Assembly: GCF_030503735.1 (NCBI RefSeq)
Contig: NZ_CP073096.1
Span: 496,001 to 560,000, forward strand
DNA: 64,000 nucleotides
Direction: 5' to 3'
Source of the DNA: Corynebacterium tuberculostearicum
GTDB taxonomy: Bacteria > Actinomycetota > Actinomycetes > Mycobacteriales > Mycobacteriaceae
Part shown: one piece after another, positions 56,814-64,000 of the stretch
Layout of the letters: each line of letters opens with the position of its first letter
How positions within the stretch are numbered: the first letter of the stretch is position 1
The notes under the pieces: model-generated
The model's input: the letters and a program-made list of their open reading frames with translations, nothing else
The model's database searches: none
Told to the model about the DNA's origin: nothing
Made by a program: the position numbers and the translations under genes

Positions 56814-57287
56814 GTGACTGACTCGATTCCGCATTCTCAATCAGAAAGCCCCTTTGGGGACATTAAAGTCAAGCGCCTGGATAAGGAGCTTCCACTGCCG
56901 CACCGCGCCCACCGTGGTGACGCCGGTGCGGACCTCTATGCAGCAGAATCTCTTACTCTGCAACCCGGCGAGCGCGCCCTCGTCGGCACCGGGATTGCCA
57001 TTGCGCTGCCACTAGGAACAGTTGGTTTAATTCACCCGCGCTCCGGACTAGCCGCCAAGCAGGGGCTATCCATTGTCAATACCCCGGGCACGGTGGATGC
57101 CGATTACCGCGGGGAGATCAAGGTTTGCCTCATCAACCACGACCGGCACGCTCCCATTGAGATCGAACGCGGAATGCGCATCGCTCAGCTCGTGGTCCAG
57201 CGCGTAGAGCTGGTGGGGTTTGCTGAGGTTGAAGAGTTGGATGACACCGTCCGCGGAGCCGGCGGCTATGGCTCTACCGGTGTGTAG
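56814..57287 (+). CDS. dut: dUTP diphosphatase
   Basis: Trimeric dUTPase, removing dUTP and supplying dUMP. 157 residues. All five motifs are present: [42 protein letters not shown] and the flexible [10 protein letters not shown] at the C-terminus. The start is GTG 56814 after GGTAGGATT; a longer frame begins at 56685 but overlaps the DUF3093 gene. First gene of dut-DUF3710-DUF3159-rRNA methyltransferase. Confidence 0.96.
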   Translation: MTDSIPHSQSESPFGDIKVKRLDKELPLPHRAHRGDAGADLYAAESLTLQPGERALVGTGIAIALPLGTVGLIHPRSGLAAKQGLSIVNTPGTVDADYRGEIKVCLINHDRHAPIEIERGMRIAQLVVQRVELVGFAEVEELDDTVRGAGGYGSTGV

Positions 57288-57335
57288 TTAAAGCAGTAGA
57301 GACTCAACGAGACTTTTAGAAAGGACGTAGCACCC

Positions 57336-58283
57336 ATGGGAATCTGGCCCTTTGGCAAGAAGAAAGACGAAGAAAAGAAGGCTCAGGAAAAGCCTGCAGC
57401 ACAAAGCGAAAAGCCGGCGGACCCCACGTCCGCGGATGCAGAGGCGCAGGAGACCTATGCTCCAGTAGGCGACACCGCAGCAGATGCCGCGGCGGCTTCT
57501 GGCAATGAACCCCGCGAGTTTGCACATGATGCCATCAATGGCCAGACCGGCCCCTTTGATGGCGACTCCGTCGATATCGAGACCTTTGATTTCAGCGACT
57601 TTTCCATTGGCGTATTAGATCTGGGGTCCCTGCGCATCCCACTGCCAAAGGAATCCCAGGTACAGGTGGAAATGGGCGAACAAGGCCCACGAATGCTGCA
57701 CATCGTGACCAAGGTAGGCCGAATTACTCCAGTAGCCTTTGCCGCCCCACGTAAGCCAGGCCAGTGGGCAGAATCTGTGGAGGAAATCAAGGAGGGCATG
57801 AGCCGCGACGGTCTTACCGTTACTACCGAGCCAGGCCCTTGGGGTGCTGAGGTCGTGGGCAAGAACGACAACGGTCAGGTTCGCGTCATCGGTGCAGACG
57901 GTCCGCGCTGGATGCTGCGCATGACCTTGGCCGCGCCGGCCGGTATGGAAGCAGACCTAGCAGACATGGCCCGCGAGGTTGCTGCCCGTACCTTCGTCTA
58001 CCGCGGGGAAGACCCCATACTGGCGGGAAATGCCTTGCCGGTCATCATGCCTGAGCAGCTGGTAGAGCAGGTCAAGCAGGCCATGGACCAGCGCCAGCAA
58101 GAACAGCAGGCAGCCGCTAATGCTCAAGACCACCCAGAAAACGGCGTGGGCGGCCCCGACCCTGCGGCAGAAGCAGAGGCGGAACAACACTTGCGCGATT
58201 TGGGCGGTACCCCACAACAGGGTGAGAATGGATCGTCCCCGCAGAATCCCGATGAGGGATCTGCACCTAATTCCAAGAACTAG
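57336..58283 (+). CDS. DUF3710 family protein
   Basis: A 315-residue protein with a basic N-terminus (GIWPFGKKKDEEKK), an acidic linker, a DUF3710 core (FDFSDFSIGVLDLGSLRIPLP; DGPRWMLRMTLAAPAG; FVYRGEDPI) and a disordered Gln/Pro/Gly-rich end. Conserved directly after dut in actinobacteria. Function unknown; AGAAAGGA precedes the ATG. Confidence 0.92.
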   Translation: MGIWPFGKKKDEEKKAQEKPAAQSEKPADPTSADAEAQETYAPVGDTAADAAAASGNEPREFAHDAINGQTGPFDGDSVDIETFDFSDFSIGVLDLGSLRIPLPKESQVQVEMGEQGPRMLHIVTKVGRITPVAFAAPRKPGQWAESVEEIKEGMSRDGLTVTTEPGPWGAEVVGKNDNGQVRVIGADGPRWMLRMTLAAPAGMEADLADMAREVAARTFVYRGEDPILAGNALPVIMPEQLVEQVKQAMDQRQQEQQAAANAQDHPENGVGGPDPAAEAEAEQHLRDLGGTPQQGENGSSPQNPDEGSAPNSKN

Positions 58284-58300
58284 GCAAAGCAGTAAACCAC

Positions 58301-59023
58301 GTGACACATTCTTCCTCGCCGCACCCTTCCCCGGACGCTAAGAACCTGGACTCTGAGGAGTCTGCTGCCGAACCCACCTTGCTGGAGCAGATGGGTGGCT
58401 TATCAGGGCTCGTGTCGGCCACCTTGCCGGTCCTTGTACTGATTCCTGTCAATAATTTCTTTGGGCTGGGGCCAGCCTTGGCGGCGGCGCTCGGCGTGGC
58501 CGTTGTTATTGCACTCTGGAGGGTTGTCCGTAAAGAGACCCTGCAGCCGGCCATATCGGGTCTGCTGGGAGTGGCTCTTTGCGCTGCCATCGCCTGGTTT
58601 ACCGGTGACGCCAAAGGGTATTTCTTGTACGGCATCTGGATGTCGTTGGCACTGTGCATTGCCGCGGTACTATCAATCCTCTTCCGGTGGCCCGCTGTGG
58701 GTGTCATCTGGAAGGGGATTAATGGCGAGGAAATGCAGTGGCAAAAGGTTGCTCAGGCGCGCCGGGCTTATGCCATCGCTACCGGCGGGTGGGCGGTCAT
58801 CTTCCTGGCCCGCTTTGTTGTTCAGCGCGCCATTTATGATGCGGATGCAACCACTGCCTTAGGGGTGACCCGAATCCTGATGGGGTGGCCATTGACGCTT
58901 CTAGTTACGGCGCTGACCGTGTGGATGGTGCGCCGCGCGGATGCAGCCGTGGACGCAGCGGCGGGCACAGGTGAGCACACTAACGCAGAACGAGAACAAA
59001 AGTCTGAGGCAGAAAATGACTGA
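58301..59023 (+). CDS. DUF3159 membrane protein
   Basis: A 240-residue protein with about five hydrophobic segments, including LSGLVSATLPVLVLIPVNNF and the conserved FTGDAKGYFLYGIW loop. This is the DUF3159 pattern. It lies 17 bases after DUF3710, in the invariant actinobacterial dut operon, and its end overlaps the next start by eight bases. Function unknown. GTG start. Confidence 0.92.
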   Translation: MTHSSSPHPSPDAKNLDSEESAAEPTLLEQMGGLSGLVSATLPVLVLIPVNNFFGLGPALAAALGVAVVIALWRVVRKETLQPAISGLLGVALCAAIAWFTGDAKGYFLYGIWMSLALCIAAVLSILFRWPAVGVIWKGINGEEMQWQKVAQARRAYAIATGGWAVIFLARFVVQRAIYDADATTALGVTRILMGWPLTLLVTALTVWMVRRADAAVDAAAGTGEHTNAEREQKSEAEND

Positions 59024-60239
59024 ATCAACGATGAGCCGTGGCGATAGTCTTGAGGTCACCATTGACCGCATGGCGCACGGCGGGGAAGGAATTGGCCAGG
59101 CGCCGGATGGGCGAGTGGTATTCGTTCCTCGCGCTTTTCCCGGCGACGTCGTAAAAGCTACGGCCGGCCGTGTAAAGAAGTCGTTTATTAAAGCGGAACT
59201 GGAAAGCGTACTAAGCCCTGGGCCGCTGCGCGTGCCATCGTCTTGTCCCGCTGCCGCGCAGGGAGCAGGTTGCTGTGATTTCGCTGAGCTGGATCCCGCG
59301 GCCGAAACCGGAATCAAGGCAGAGATCTTGTCGGAGCAGCTGCGCCGCACCGGCGTTGTCACCGGCGAGGAACTGAACATTGAGCAGCACACCCTAGAGC
59401 CGGTTCGGGGATGGCGCACGCGGGTGAGGTGGGGCGTCGACAAGCAAGGGCGCGCCGGAACCCGTCAGCGTCGGTCCAATGAGCTTGTTACGGGCGCTGC
59501 TTGTACGCAGCTGGCTCCGGGATTGGCAGAGGGGCTCGTTGGAGAGAGCGCGCGCCGGTTTACCCCAGGCGCTGAGGTCATCGCCGTTCTCGATGGTGAG
59601 GGCAACCGCCACGTGGTAGAAACCCGCAAGGCCCCGCGCGGGCGCCGCGTGGAGACCATCCGTGAGGTGGTAGAAGGCAGCGGCAAGGTGCACGAGCATG
59701 TCGACGGGCGGACGTTTAGCTTTCCTGCTACCGCCTTCTGGCAGGCCCACAGTCAGGCACCGGCGGCGTATACCGAATTAATAGCGGAGTGGCTCGGCGG
59801 CCGCGAGTACCAAGAGCACACCGCCTGGGATCTCTACGGCGGCGTAGGCCTATTCGTTCCCGCACTGGCCCATGCCGTGCAGGGCAAGGTTATCTCTGTG
59901 GATTACTCACCGGCGGCTACGGCCGGGGAACAGGCCGGCCTGTCGGACTGCGATGTGGAAGTAAAGTCCGCGAAGGTCGAGCAAGTCGCCGCACAGCTTC
60001 CCAAGCCTGGCGCTGTAGTCCTTGATCCGCCGCGCACCGGAGCAGGGGAGGACGTGATTCGTTCCGTGGCGGCCGCTGCACCCCAGGCGGTCGTTCACGT
60101 GGGATGTGACCCCGCCACCTTCGCGCGCGACTTGGGATACTGGAACCAGCACGGATACGGAATAGAAAAGATGGCGCTGATCAATGCGTTCCCCGGAACG
60201 CACCACTTTGAAACGATTGCGCTTATCACCCCTGCCTAA
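59016..60239 (+). CDS. TrmA/RumA-like 23S rRNA or tRNA uracil-C5 methyltransferase
   Basis: About 407 residues. An N-terminal TRAM domain (DSLEVTIDRMAHGGEGIGQ) is followed by a partial iron-sulfur-type Cys group (SCPAAAQGAGCC) and the C-terminal methyltransferase: WDLYGGVGLF (SAM), LDPPRTGAG and catalytic Cys in HVGCDPATFARDL. The modified nucleotide cannot be told. ATG 59016 (MTESTMSRGD) has GAGG seven bases upstream; a longer frame from 58941 is inside DUF3159. Coupled to DUF3159. Confidence 0.92.
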   Translation: MTESTMSRGDSLEVTIDRMAHGGEGIGQAPDGRVVFVPRAFPGDVVKATAGRVKKSFIKAELESVLSPGPLRVPSSCPAAAQGAGCCDFAELDPAAETGIKAEILSEQLRRTGVVTGEELNIEQHTLEPVRGWRTRVRWGVDKQGRAGTRQRRSNELVTGAACTQLAPGLAEGLVGESARRFTPGAEVIAVLDGEGNRHVVETRKAPRGRRVETIREVVEGSGKVHEHVDGRTFSFPATAFWQAHSQAPAAYTELIAEWLGGREYQEHTAWDLYGGVGLFVPALAHAVQGKVISVDYSPAATAGEQAGLSDCDVEVKSAKVEQVAAQLPKPGAVVLDPPRTGAGEDVIRSVAAAAPQAVVHVGCDPATFARDLGYWNQHGYGIEKMALINAFPGTHHFETIALITPA

Positions 60240-60304
60240 TGGGCTACAAGGGCTCCGAGGCGGGGTGCGGCACGTTGCCGCGCGGTTCTCGGAACATTGA
60301 CCGA

Positions 60305-60310
60305 TATAAT
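60305..60310 (+). promoter_or_regulatory. -10 element of dxs promoter
   Basis: A perfect TATAAT in the short gap before dxs, about 68 bases ahead of its start. The -35 is weak. Confidence 0.5.
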
Positions 60311-60377
60311 ATTCACCGCCCGCCGCGGGTACGGTAGAAAAGAAGAACTAAGCACAGAAGGAGTTGAAGGCCGCTCC

Positions 60378-62294
60378 ATGACTATCTTGGATACCATTAA
60401 CTCGCCGCAGGACCTCAAGGCACTGTCTGCAGACAAGCTTGAGGAGCTGGCGGCAGAGATTCGGCAGCGCCTCATTGACAAGGTCTCCGTCACGGGCGGA
60501 CATCTGGGGCCTAACTTGGGCGTGGTGGAATTGACCATTGCGTTGCACCGCGTATTTGATTCTCCGCGCGAGCCCATTATGTTTGATACTTCGCACCAGT
60601 CCTATGTGCATAAGATGCTGACTGGGCGCACGGATCAATTCGATACCTTGCGGCAAAAGGACGGCCTTTCGGGGTATACGGACCGCGGCGAGTCCGAGCA
60701 TGACTGGACCGAGTCCTCCCACGCTTCGGCGTCGCTGTCTACGGTTGATGGCTTGTCTAAGGCCTTCAAGATTCGCGGCGACGGTCACCGCAATGTCATC
60801 GGTGTTGTCGGCGATGGCGCCCTCACCGGCGGCATGTGCTGGGAGGCGTTAAACAATATCTCTGAGGATAAGGGGCGCAATGCGGTCATCGTGGTCAATG
60901 ACAACGGCCGTAGCTATTCGCCCACTATCGGTGGCATTTCCGAAAACCTAGGCCGCATCCGCTCCCAGCACGGCTATGACGAGCTCATGGAGCAAGGAAA
61001 GCGCCGCCTGAAGCAAATGGGCTGGGTAGGCGAGCGGGCCTTTGATGCCTTGCATGCCATGAAGGAGGGCGTTAAGTCCACAGTCTTGCCCACGGAGATA
61101 TTCCCAGAACTAGGCATGAAATATATCGGCCCAATCAATGGCCACGATATTGATGCCTTGGTGCACGCGCTGACGTATGCGCGCGATTATGAAGGTCCCA
61201 TTATCGTGCACGTGGTCACCGAAAAAGGCCATGGCTTTGCTCCGGCCGTAAATGAGCCGAAGGATCAGATGCATTCCACTGGTGCCATTGACCCAGTCAC
61301 CGGAGTGGCAAAGGGGACCAAACAGCCTGGCTGGACCGCAGCCTTCTCGAAAGAGCTTTTGGCCGCTGCTGAAAAGCGTGAGGATATCGTAGCTATTACC
61401 GCTGCCATGGCTGGGCCAACCGGCCTCGCGCCATTCCAGGAACGGTTCCCAGATCGTTTCTTTGATGTTGGAATTGCGGAGCAGCACGCAATGACCTCTG
61501 CTTCTGGCCTTGCGCTCGGCGGCATGCACCCTGTGGTGGCGGTATACTCCACCTTCTTGAATCGTGCAGTGGACCAAGTAATTATGGATATTGCGCTGCT
61601 CAAGCTGCCGGTGACCATAGTGCTGGATCGGTCCGGGGTCACCGGTTCCGATGGTGCGTCCCACAATGGTGTGTGGGATATGGCCCTTATGAGCATCGTG
61701 CCAGGCATGCATATCGCCGCGCCCCGCGATGGCGCGCGCCTGCGCGAGCTTTTCCGAGAGTCACTAGAAATTGAGTCCGGCCCCTCCATTGTCCGGTTCC
61801 CCAAGGGAAACCTGCTGCCAGATATGGAAGCGGTGGATACTTTGGGCGATGGCGTGGATATTTTGCACTATGGAGAATCCGATGCGGGCGAGGATACTCC
61901 AGAGGTACTTATTGTCTCGATCGGTGCCATGTCTGCGCGCAGCCTCGAAGCGGCAAAGCTACTAGGGGAGCAGGGCATTAATGTCACGGTCATCGATCCG
62001 CGCTGGGTAGCACCGGTGGCCGGCTCCGTGGTGGCCCTCGCCGCCGATCATGATCTGGTGGTTACGGCGGAGGACGGCCTTATTCGTGGGGGCATCGGAT
62101 CCATGATCGCAGAAGCCCTAAGCGCGGCCGAGGTGGATACTCCCGTGCGCCGGTTAGGCGCACCAGGCTATTTCCCCAAGCATGGCTCGCGGGGAGAGGT
62201 TCTCGAGGAATTTGGTCTCACCCCGCAACTCATTGCGTCATCGATTGTTGAATGGGTAGAAAACCTCACCGCAGACGCCACCGCGCTGGATTAA
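60378..62294 (+). CDS. dxs: 1-deoxy-D-xylulose-5-phosphate synthase
   Basis: Thiamine-diphosphate enzyme joining pyruvate and glyceraldehyde 3-phosphate, the first step of the MEP isoprenoid route that also feeds MiaA. 638 residues: [18 protein letters not shown] motif [16 protein letters not shown], transketolase pyrimidine part [19 protein letters not shown], and C-terminal [18 protein letters not shown] 60378 ([13 protein letters not shown]) has GAAGG upstream and fits the family; an extension to 60297 does not. Confidence 0.97.
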   Translation: MTILDTINSPQDLKALSADKLEELAAEIRQRLIDKVSVTGGHLGPNLGVVELTIALHRVFDSPREPIMFDTSHQSYVHKMLTGRTDQFDTLRQKDGLSGYTDRGESEHDWTESSHASASLSTVDGLSKAFKIRGDGHRNVIGVVGDGALTGGMCWEALNNISEDKGRNAVIVVNDNGRSYSPTIGGISENLGRIRSQHGYDELMEQGKRRLKQMGWVGERAFDALHAMKEGVKSTVLPTEIFPELGMKYIGPINGHDIDALVHALTYARDYEGPIIVHVVTEKGHGFAPAVNEPKDQMHSTGAIDPVTGVAKGTKQPGWTAAFSKELLAAAEKREDIVAITAAMAGPTGLAPFQERFPDRFFDVGIAEQHAMTSASGLALGGMHPVVAVYSTFLNRAVDQVIMDIALLKLPVTIVLDRSGVTGSDGASHNGVWDMALMSIVPGMHIAAPRDGARLRELFRESLEIESGPSIVRFPKGNLLPDMEAVDTLGDGVDILHYGESDAGEDTPEVLIVSIGAMSARSLEAAKLLGEQGINVTVIDPRWVAPVAGSVVALAADHDLVVTAEDGLIRGGIGSMIAEALSAAEVDTPVRRLGAPGYFPKHGSRGEVLEEFGLTPQLIASSIVEWVENLTADATALD

Positions 62295-62318
62295 AGACTA
62301 ATTGAGGTAGGGAAACTC

Positions 62319-63563
62319 CTAGAAAAGGCCGTCCACGATAATCGGGGCGGTCATTTCTATTTGCCATTCCCTCGCGCCTTCCGCGCGGAGGAATGCGGCG
62401 ACGTCATCTGGCTGGCGGATAGTGCCAGCCACGGAATTAGGCCCGCGGTGCCGCTTGCCGGCGCGCACGCCCACTTTCGCCCATACGGCAGCGCGTAGCG
62501 TAGCGGGACGTATGAGAAGCTCAGGGGCCATGCCAAGGTGTTTTGCAAGCTTTGCTATTTCGGTGCGAGTTTCTTGAAAAACCTCCCAGAGTTCTGGGTA
62601 GTCTTTGGCCCAGATGGTTTTGGAAGGAACCGGTTTAGGGGCGCGTTGCACGCGCGGTTGCTTCTGCGGTGGAGTGGCACGCGCTTGGTTAAGCACGGCC
62701 ATCCAGCGGGCGGCAGCCCCTTTGCGGCGCCGAGGAAAGCCCTTGATGCGGGCAAGTTCGCTGTGCGAAGTAGGAAGGCAACGAGCGATTTCCACCAGCG
62801 TCTTATTGGATAGAATCCTTCCTGGTGCAGTATCCGTGTGCTGGGCGATGGTATCGCGCTGGTGCCATAGCGCCCGCGCGGCGTTGAGCTGGCTGCCGTT
62901 GCGCAGGGTGGATAGTCCCTTGAGATCGCGCCACGTAGGTGATTGCGGGGCAGCGTCAAAGGCATGCTCACGAACGATGGCGGCAAACTCCTCTAGCGCC
63001 CAGTCCATCTTGTCTTGTTCAGCCAAGATATCGCGCAGCGTCTCCGCTAGTTCCAGTAGCAGTTCTACATCGAGCGCCGCATAAGCCCTGAGCTCCTCGC
63101 TAAGTTCTGGGGTGGACCAGTCGGCGTCGCCATAGCCCTTTTCCAATTCGACGTCAAAAAGCTCTGCCACCATAGTGCCCAAATTGGGCCTTTCGAAGCC
63201 GGTGAGCCGTGCTGCCAGCTCGGTGTCAAAGATTGATCCAGGAAAAAGCCCCAGCCACCCCAGGCAAGGCAAATCCGAATGGGCGGCGTGGATTATCCAC
63301 TCCGTGCCGTTGAGCACTGGGGCAAGGGCAGTCGTGAGCTCCTCGCGGTGGCCTTCAGGGGCAAAAAGCATCGTTCCCGCGCCGCGGCGACGAATTTGCA
63401 CTACGAAGGCGCGATCATCGTAGCGATAGCCGGAGGCGCGCTCGGTATCGATGGCAAAGGGGCCCGTACCCGCGGCTAGGCGGGCTGCGACAGCGGTGAA
63501 TTCCTCCGGGGTGGCAAGAACCGGCGGGATGCCCTCGAGCGGCCGGCTGCGCAATTCTGGCAT
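62319..63563 (-). CDS. RNase D-like 3'-5' exonuclease with HRDC domain
   Basis: About 414 residues. DEDD exonuclease motifs: FAIDTERASGYRYD (I), IIHAAHSDLPCLGW (II) and YAALDVELLLELAETL (III), then an HRDC domain at about 215-290 (RDLKGLSTLRNGSQ; IARCLPTSHSELARIKGF) and a C-terminal region unique to actinobacteria. Probably trims structured RNAs. ATG 63563 (MPELRSRPLEG) is two bases past the upstream DUF3000 stop, so the pair is an operon. Convergent with dxs. Confidence 0.92.
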   Translation of the reverse strand: MPELRSRPLEGIPPVLATPEEFTAVAARLAAGTGPFAIDTERASGYRYDDRAFVVQIRRRGAGTMLFAPEGHREELTTALAPVLNGTEWIIHAAHSDLPCLGWLGLFPGSIFDTELAARLTGFERPNLGTMVAELFDVELEKGYGDADWSTPELSEELRAYAALDVELLLELAETLRDILAEQDKMDWALEEFAAIVREHAFDAAPQSPTWRDLKGLSTLRNGSQLNAARALWHQRDTIAQHTDTAPGRILSNKTLVEIARCLPTSHSELARIKGFPRRRKGAAARWMAVLNQARATPPQKQPRVQRAPKPVPSKTIWAKDYPELWEVFQETRTEIAKLAKHLGMAPELLIRPATLRAAVWAKVGVRAGKRHRGPNSVAGTIRQPDDVAAFLRAEGAREWQIEMTAPIIVDGLF

Positions 63564-63564
63564 A

Positions 63565-64000
63565 TTAGCGGCCGAGCTCGGTGACGCCCTCAGGGGGTAG
63601 TCCGGCAACGTTGGCTAATACCTGGGCAAAAGCCTGCACGTGGGGTGCGAGGTCGAGGCCTTCGGCAGTCCACGAAGCGCGCATTTCGATCTGGTAGGCG
63701 CGCGGAGGCCCGCCAATCTCGCCAAAACGCACGGACGCGGTGGAAGTGACGGTGCCGCCCAAATTGGTGTGGTCGGCTCCCTCCTGTTCCAAGCCTTCGT
63801 TGAGCCATTGCCAGGCCACATCGGGCAAGAGGGGATCGCCGGCTACTGCGTCGTCCATATCCGCCTGGATATAGGCCACAAGGCGCATGGCGCCCTCCCA
63901 AGCTTCCTCAGCGCCCGGATCGTGGAGCAGGATGAGGCGACCAAATGCATCGCCTTCCGTATCCGTGGGTACTATATCTGGCGTTTCTTCGCTTCCCACT
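63565..64000 (-). CDS. DUF3000 family protein (5' end outside window)
   Basis: Open to the right edge, so the start is not visible; the visible 145 residues include WEGAMRLVAYIQADMDD and the ending NVAGLPPEGVTELGR. DUF3000 genes precede the RNase D-like gene throughout corynebacteria. Function unknown. Confidence 0.85.
   Translation of the reverse strand, partial: VGSEETPDIVPTDTEGDAFGRLILLHDPGAEEAWEGAMRLVAYIQADMDDAVAGDPLLPDVAWQWLNEGLEQEGADHTNLGGTVTSTASVRFGEIGGPPRAYQIEMRASWTAEGLDLAPHVQAFAQVLANVAGLPPEGVTELGR

Overview
The window is chromosomal DNA from a Corynebacterium. The evidence is gene content and order: a recX-miaB-(Rv2732c-like)-DUF349-(Rv2728c-like)-miaA-dapF-hflX block, a PTS/SugR fructose locus beside lexA-divS-nrdR, the sigB-dtxR-galE trio, a Lys-rich primary sigma factor next to ppgK, and many actinobacterial DUFs (DUF3000, 3039, 3093, 3099, 3159, 3516, 3710, 4192, 4193). 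Several regulators (DtxR, LexA, SugR) read almost like the C. diphtheriae or C. glutamicum proteins. No tRNA, rRNA, CRISPR array or intact transposase was seen. The species cannot be fixed from the sequence alone.

Layout. 1-10.8 kb: tRNA modification (miaB, miaA), the lysine/peptidoglycan enzyme DapF, the ribosome-associated GTPase HflX, a GNAT enzyme, a DUF349 protein and a protein with a Cys/Gly-rich tail. 10.8-13.3 kb: a uracil/xanthine permease and an HNH nuclease, with two perfect inverted DnaA boxes between them. 13.3-19.4 kb: sugar phosphotransferase genes (ptsH, fructose EIIABC, fruK, ptsI) and their DeoR-type regulator SugR; a heptamer TGTCCGA recurs in the control regions of ptsI and sugR. 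19.8-25.5 kb: lexA, divS-like, nrdR, hrpA; the lexA/divS region is packed with TCGAAC half-sites. 25.6-34 kb: a membrane protein, oxyR divergent from ahpC-ahpD, a DUF3516 helicase, a PAC2 protein and a DUF4192 protein. 34-43.8 kb: galE, dtxR, sigB, a serine-catabolism group (YheO-like regulator, L-serine dehydratase, HAAAP permease), dtd, a methyltransferase and DUF3099.

43.8-52.4 kb is the accessory part. A DUF3039 gene is translationally coupled to an SF2 helicase. Then come two tandem copies of a DUF4190-type membrane protein. The first copy is cut by a TGG-to-TAG change, and a relic of the helicase 3' end lies between the copies, so the duplicated unit included it. Next is a compact bioW-bioF pair that would make pimeloyl-CoA and 8-amino-7-oxononanoate, unusual in a genus known mainly for incomplete biotin pathways. 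It is followed by about 2.7 kb of gene wreckage: a long coiled-coil protein gene with two frameshifts and a stop, a truncated SLC13-type permease on the other strand, and smaller fragments.

52.4-64 kb returns to core genes: sigA, ppgK, an inositol-phosphatase-family gene, DUF4193, DUF3093, dut, DUF3710, DUF3159, a TrmA-like RNA methyltransferase, dxs, an RNase D-like exonuclease and DUF3000 (cut by the window end). A decamer CGTCGGCAAG (either strand) occurs far more often than base composition predicts and is reported as a finding.
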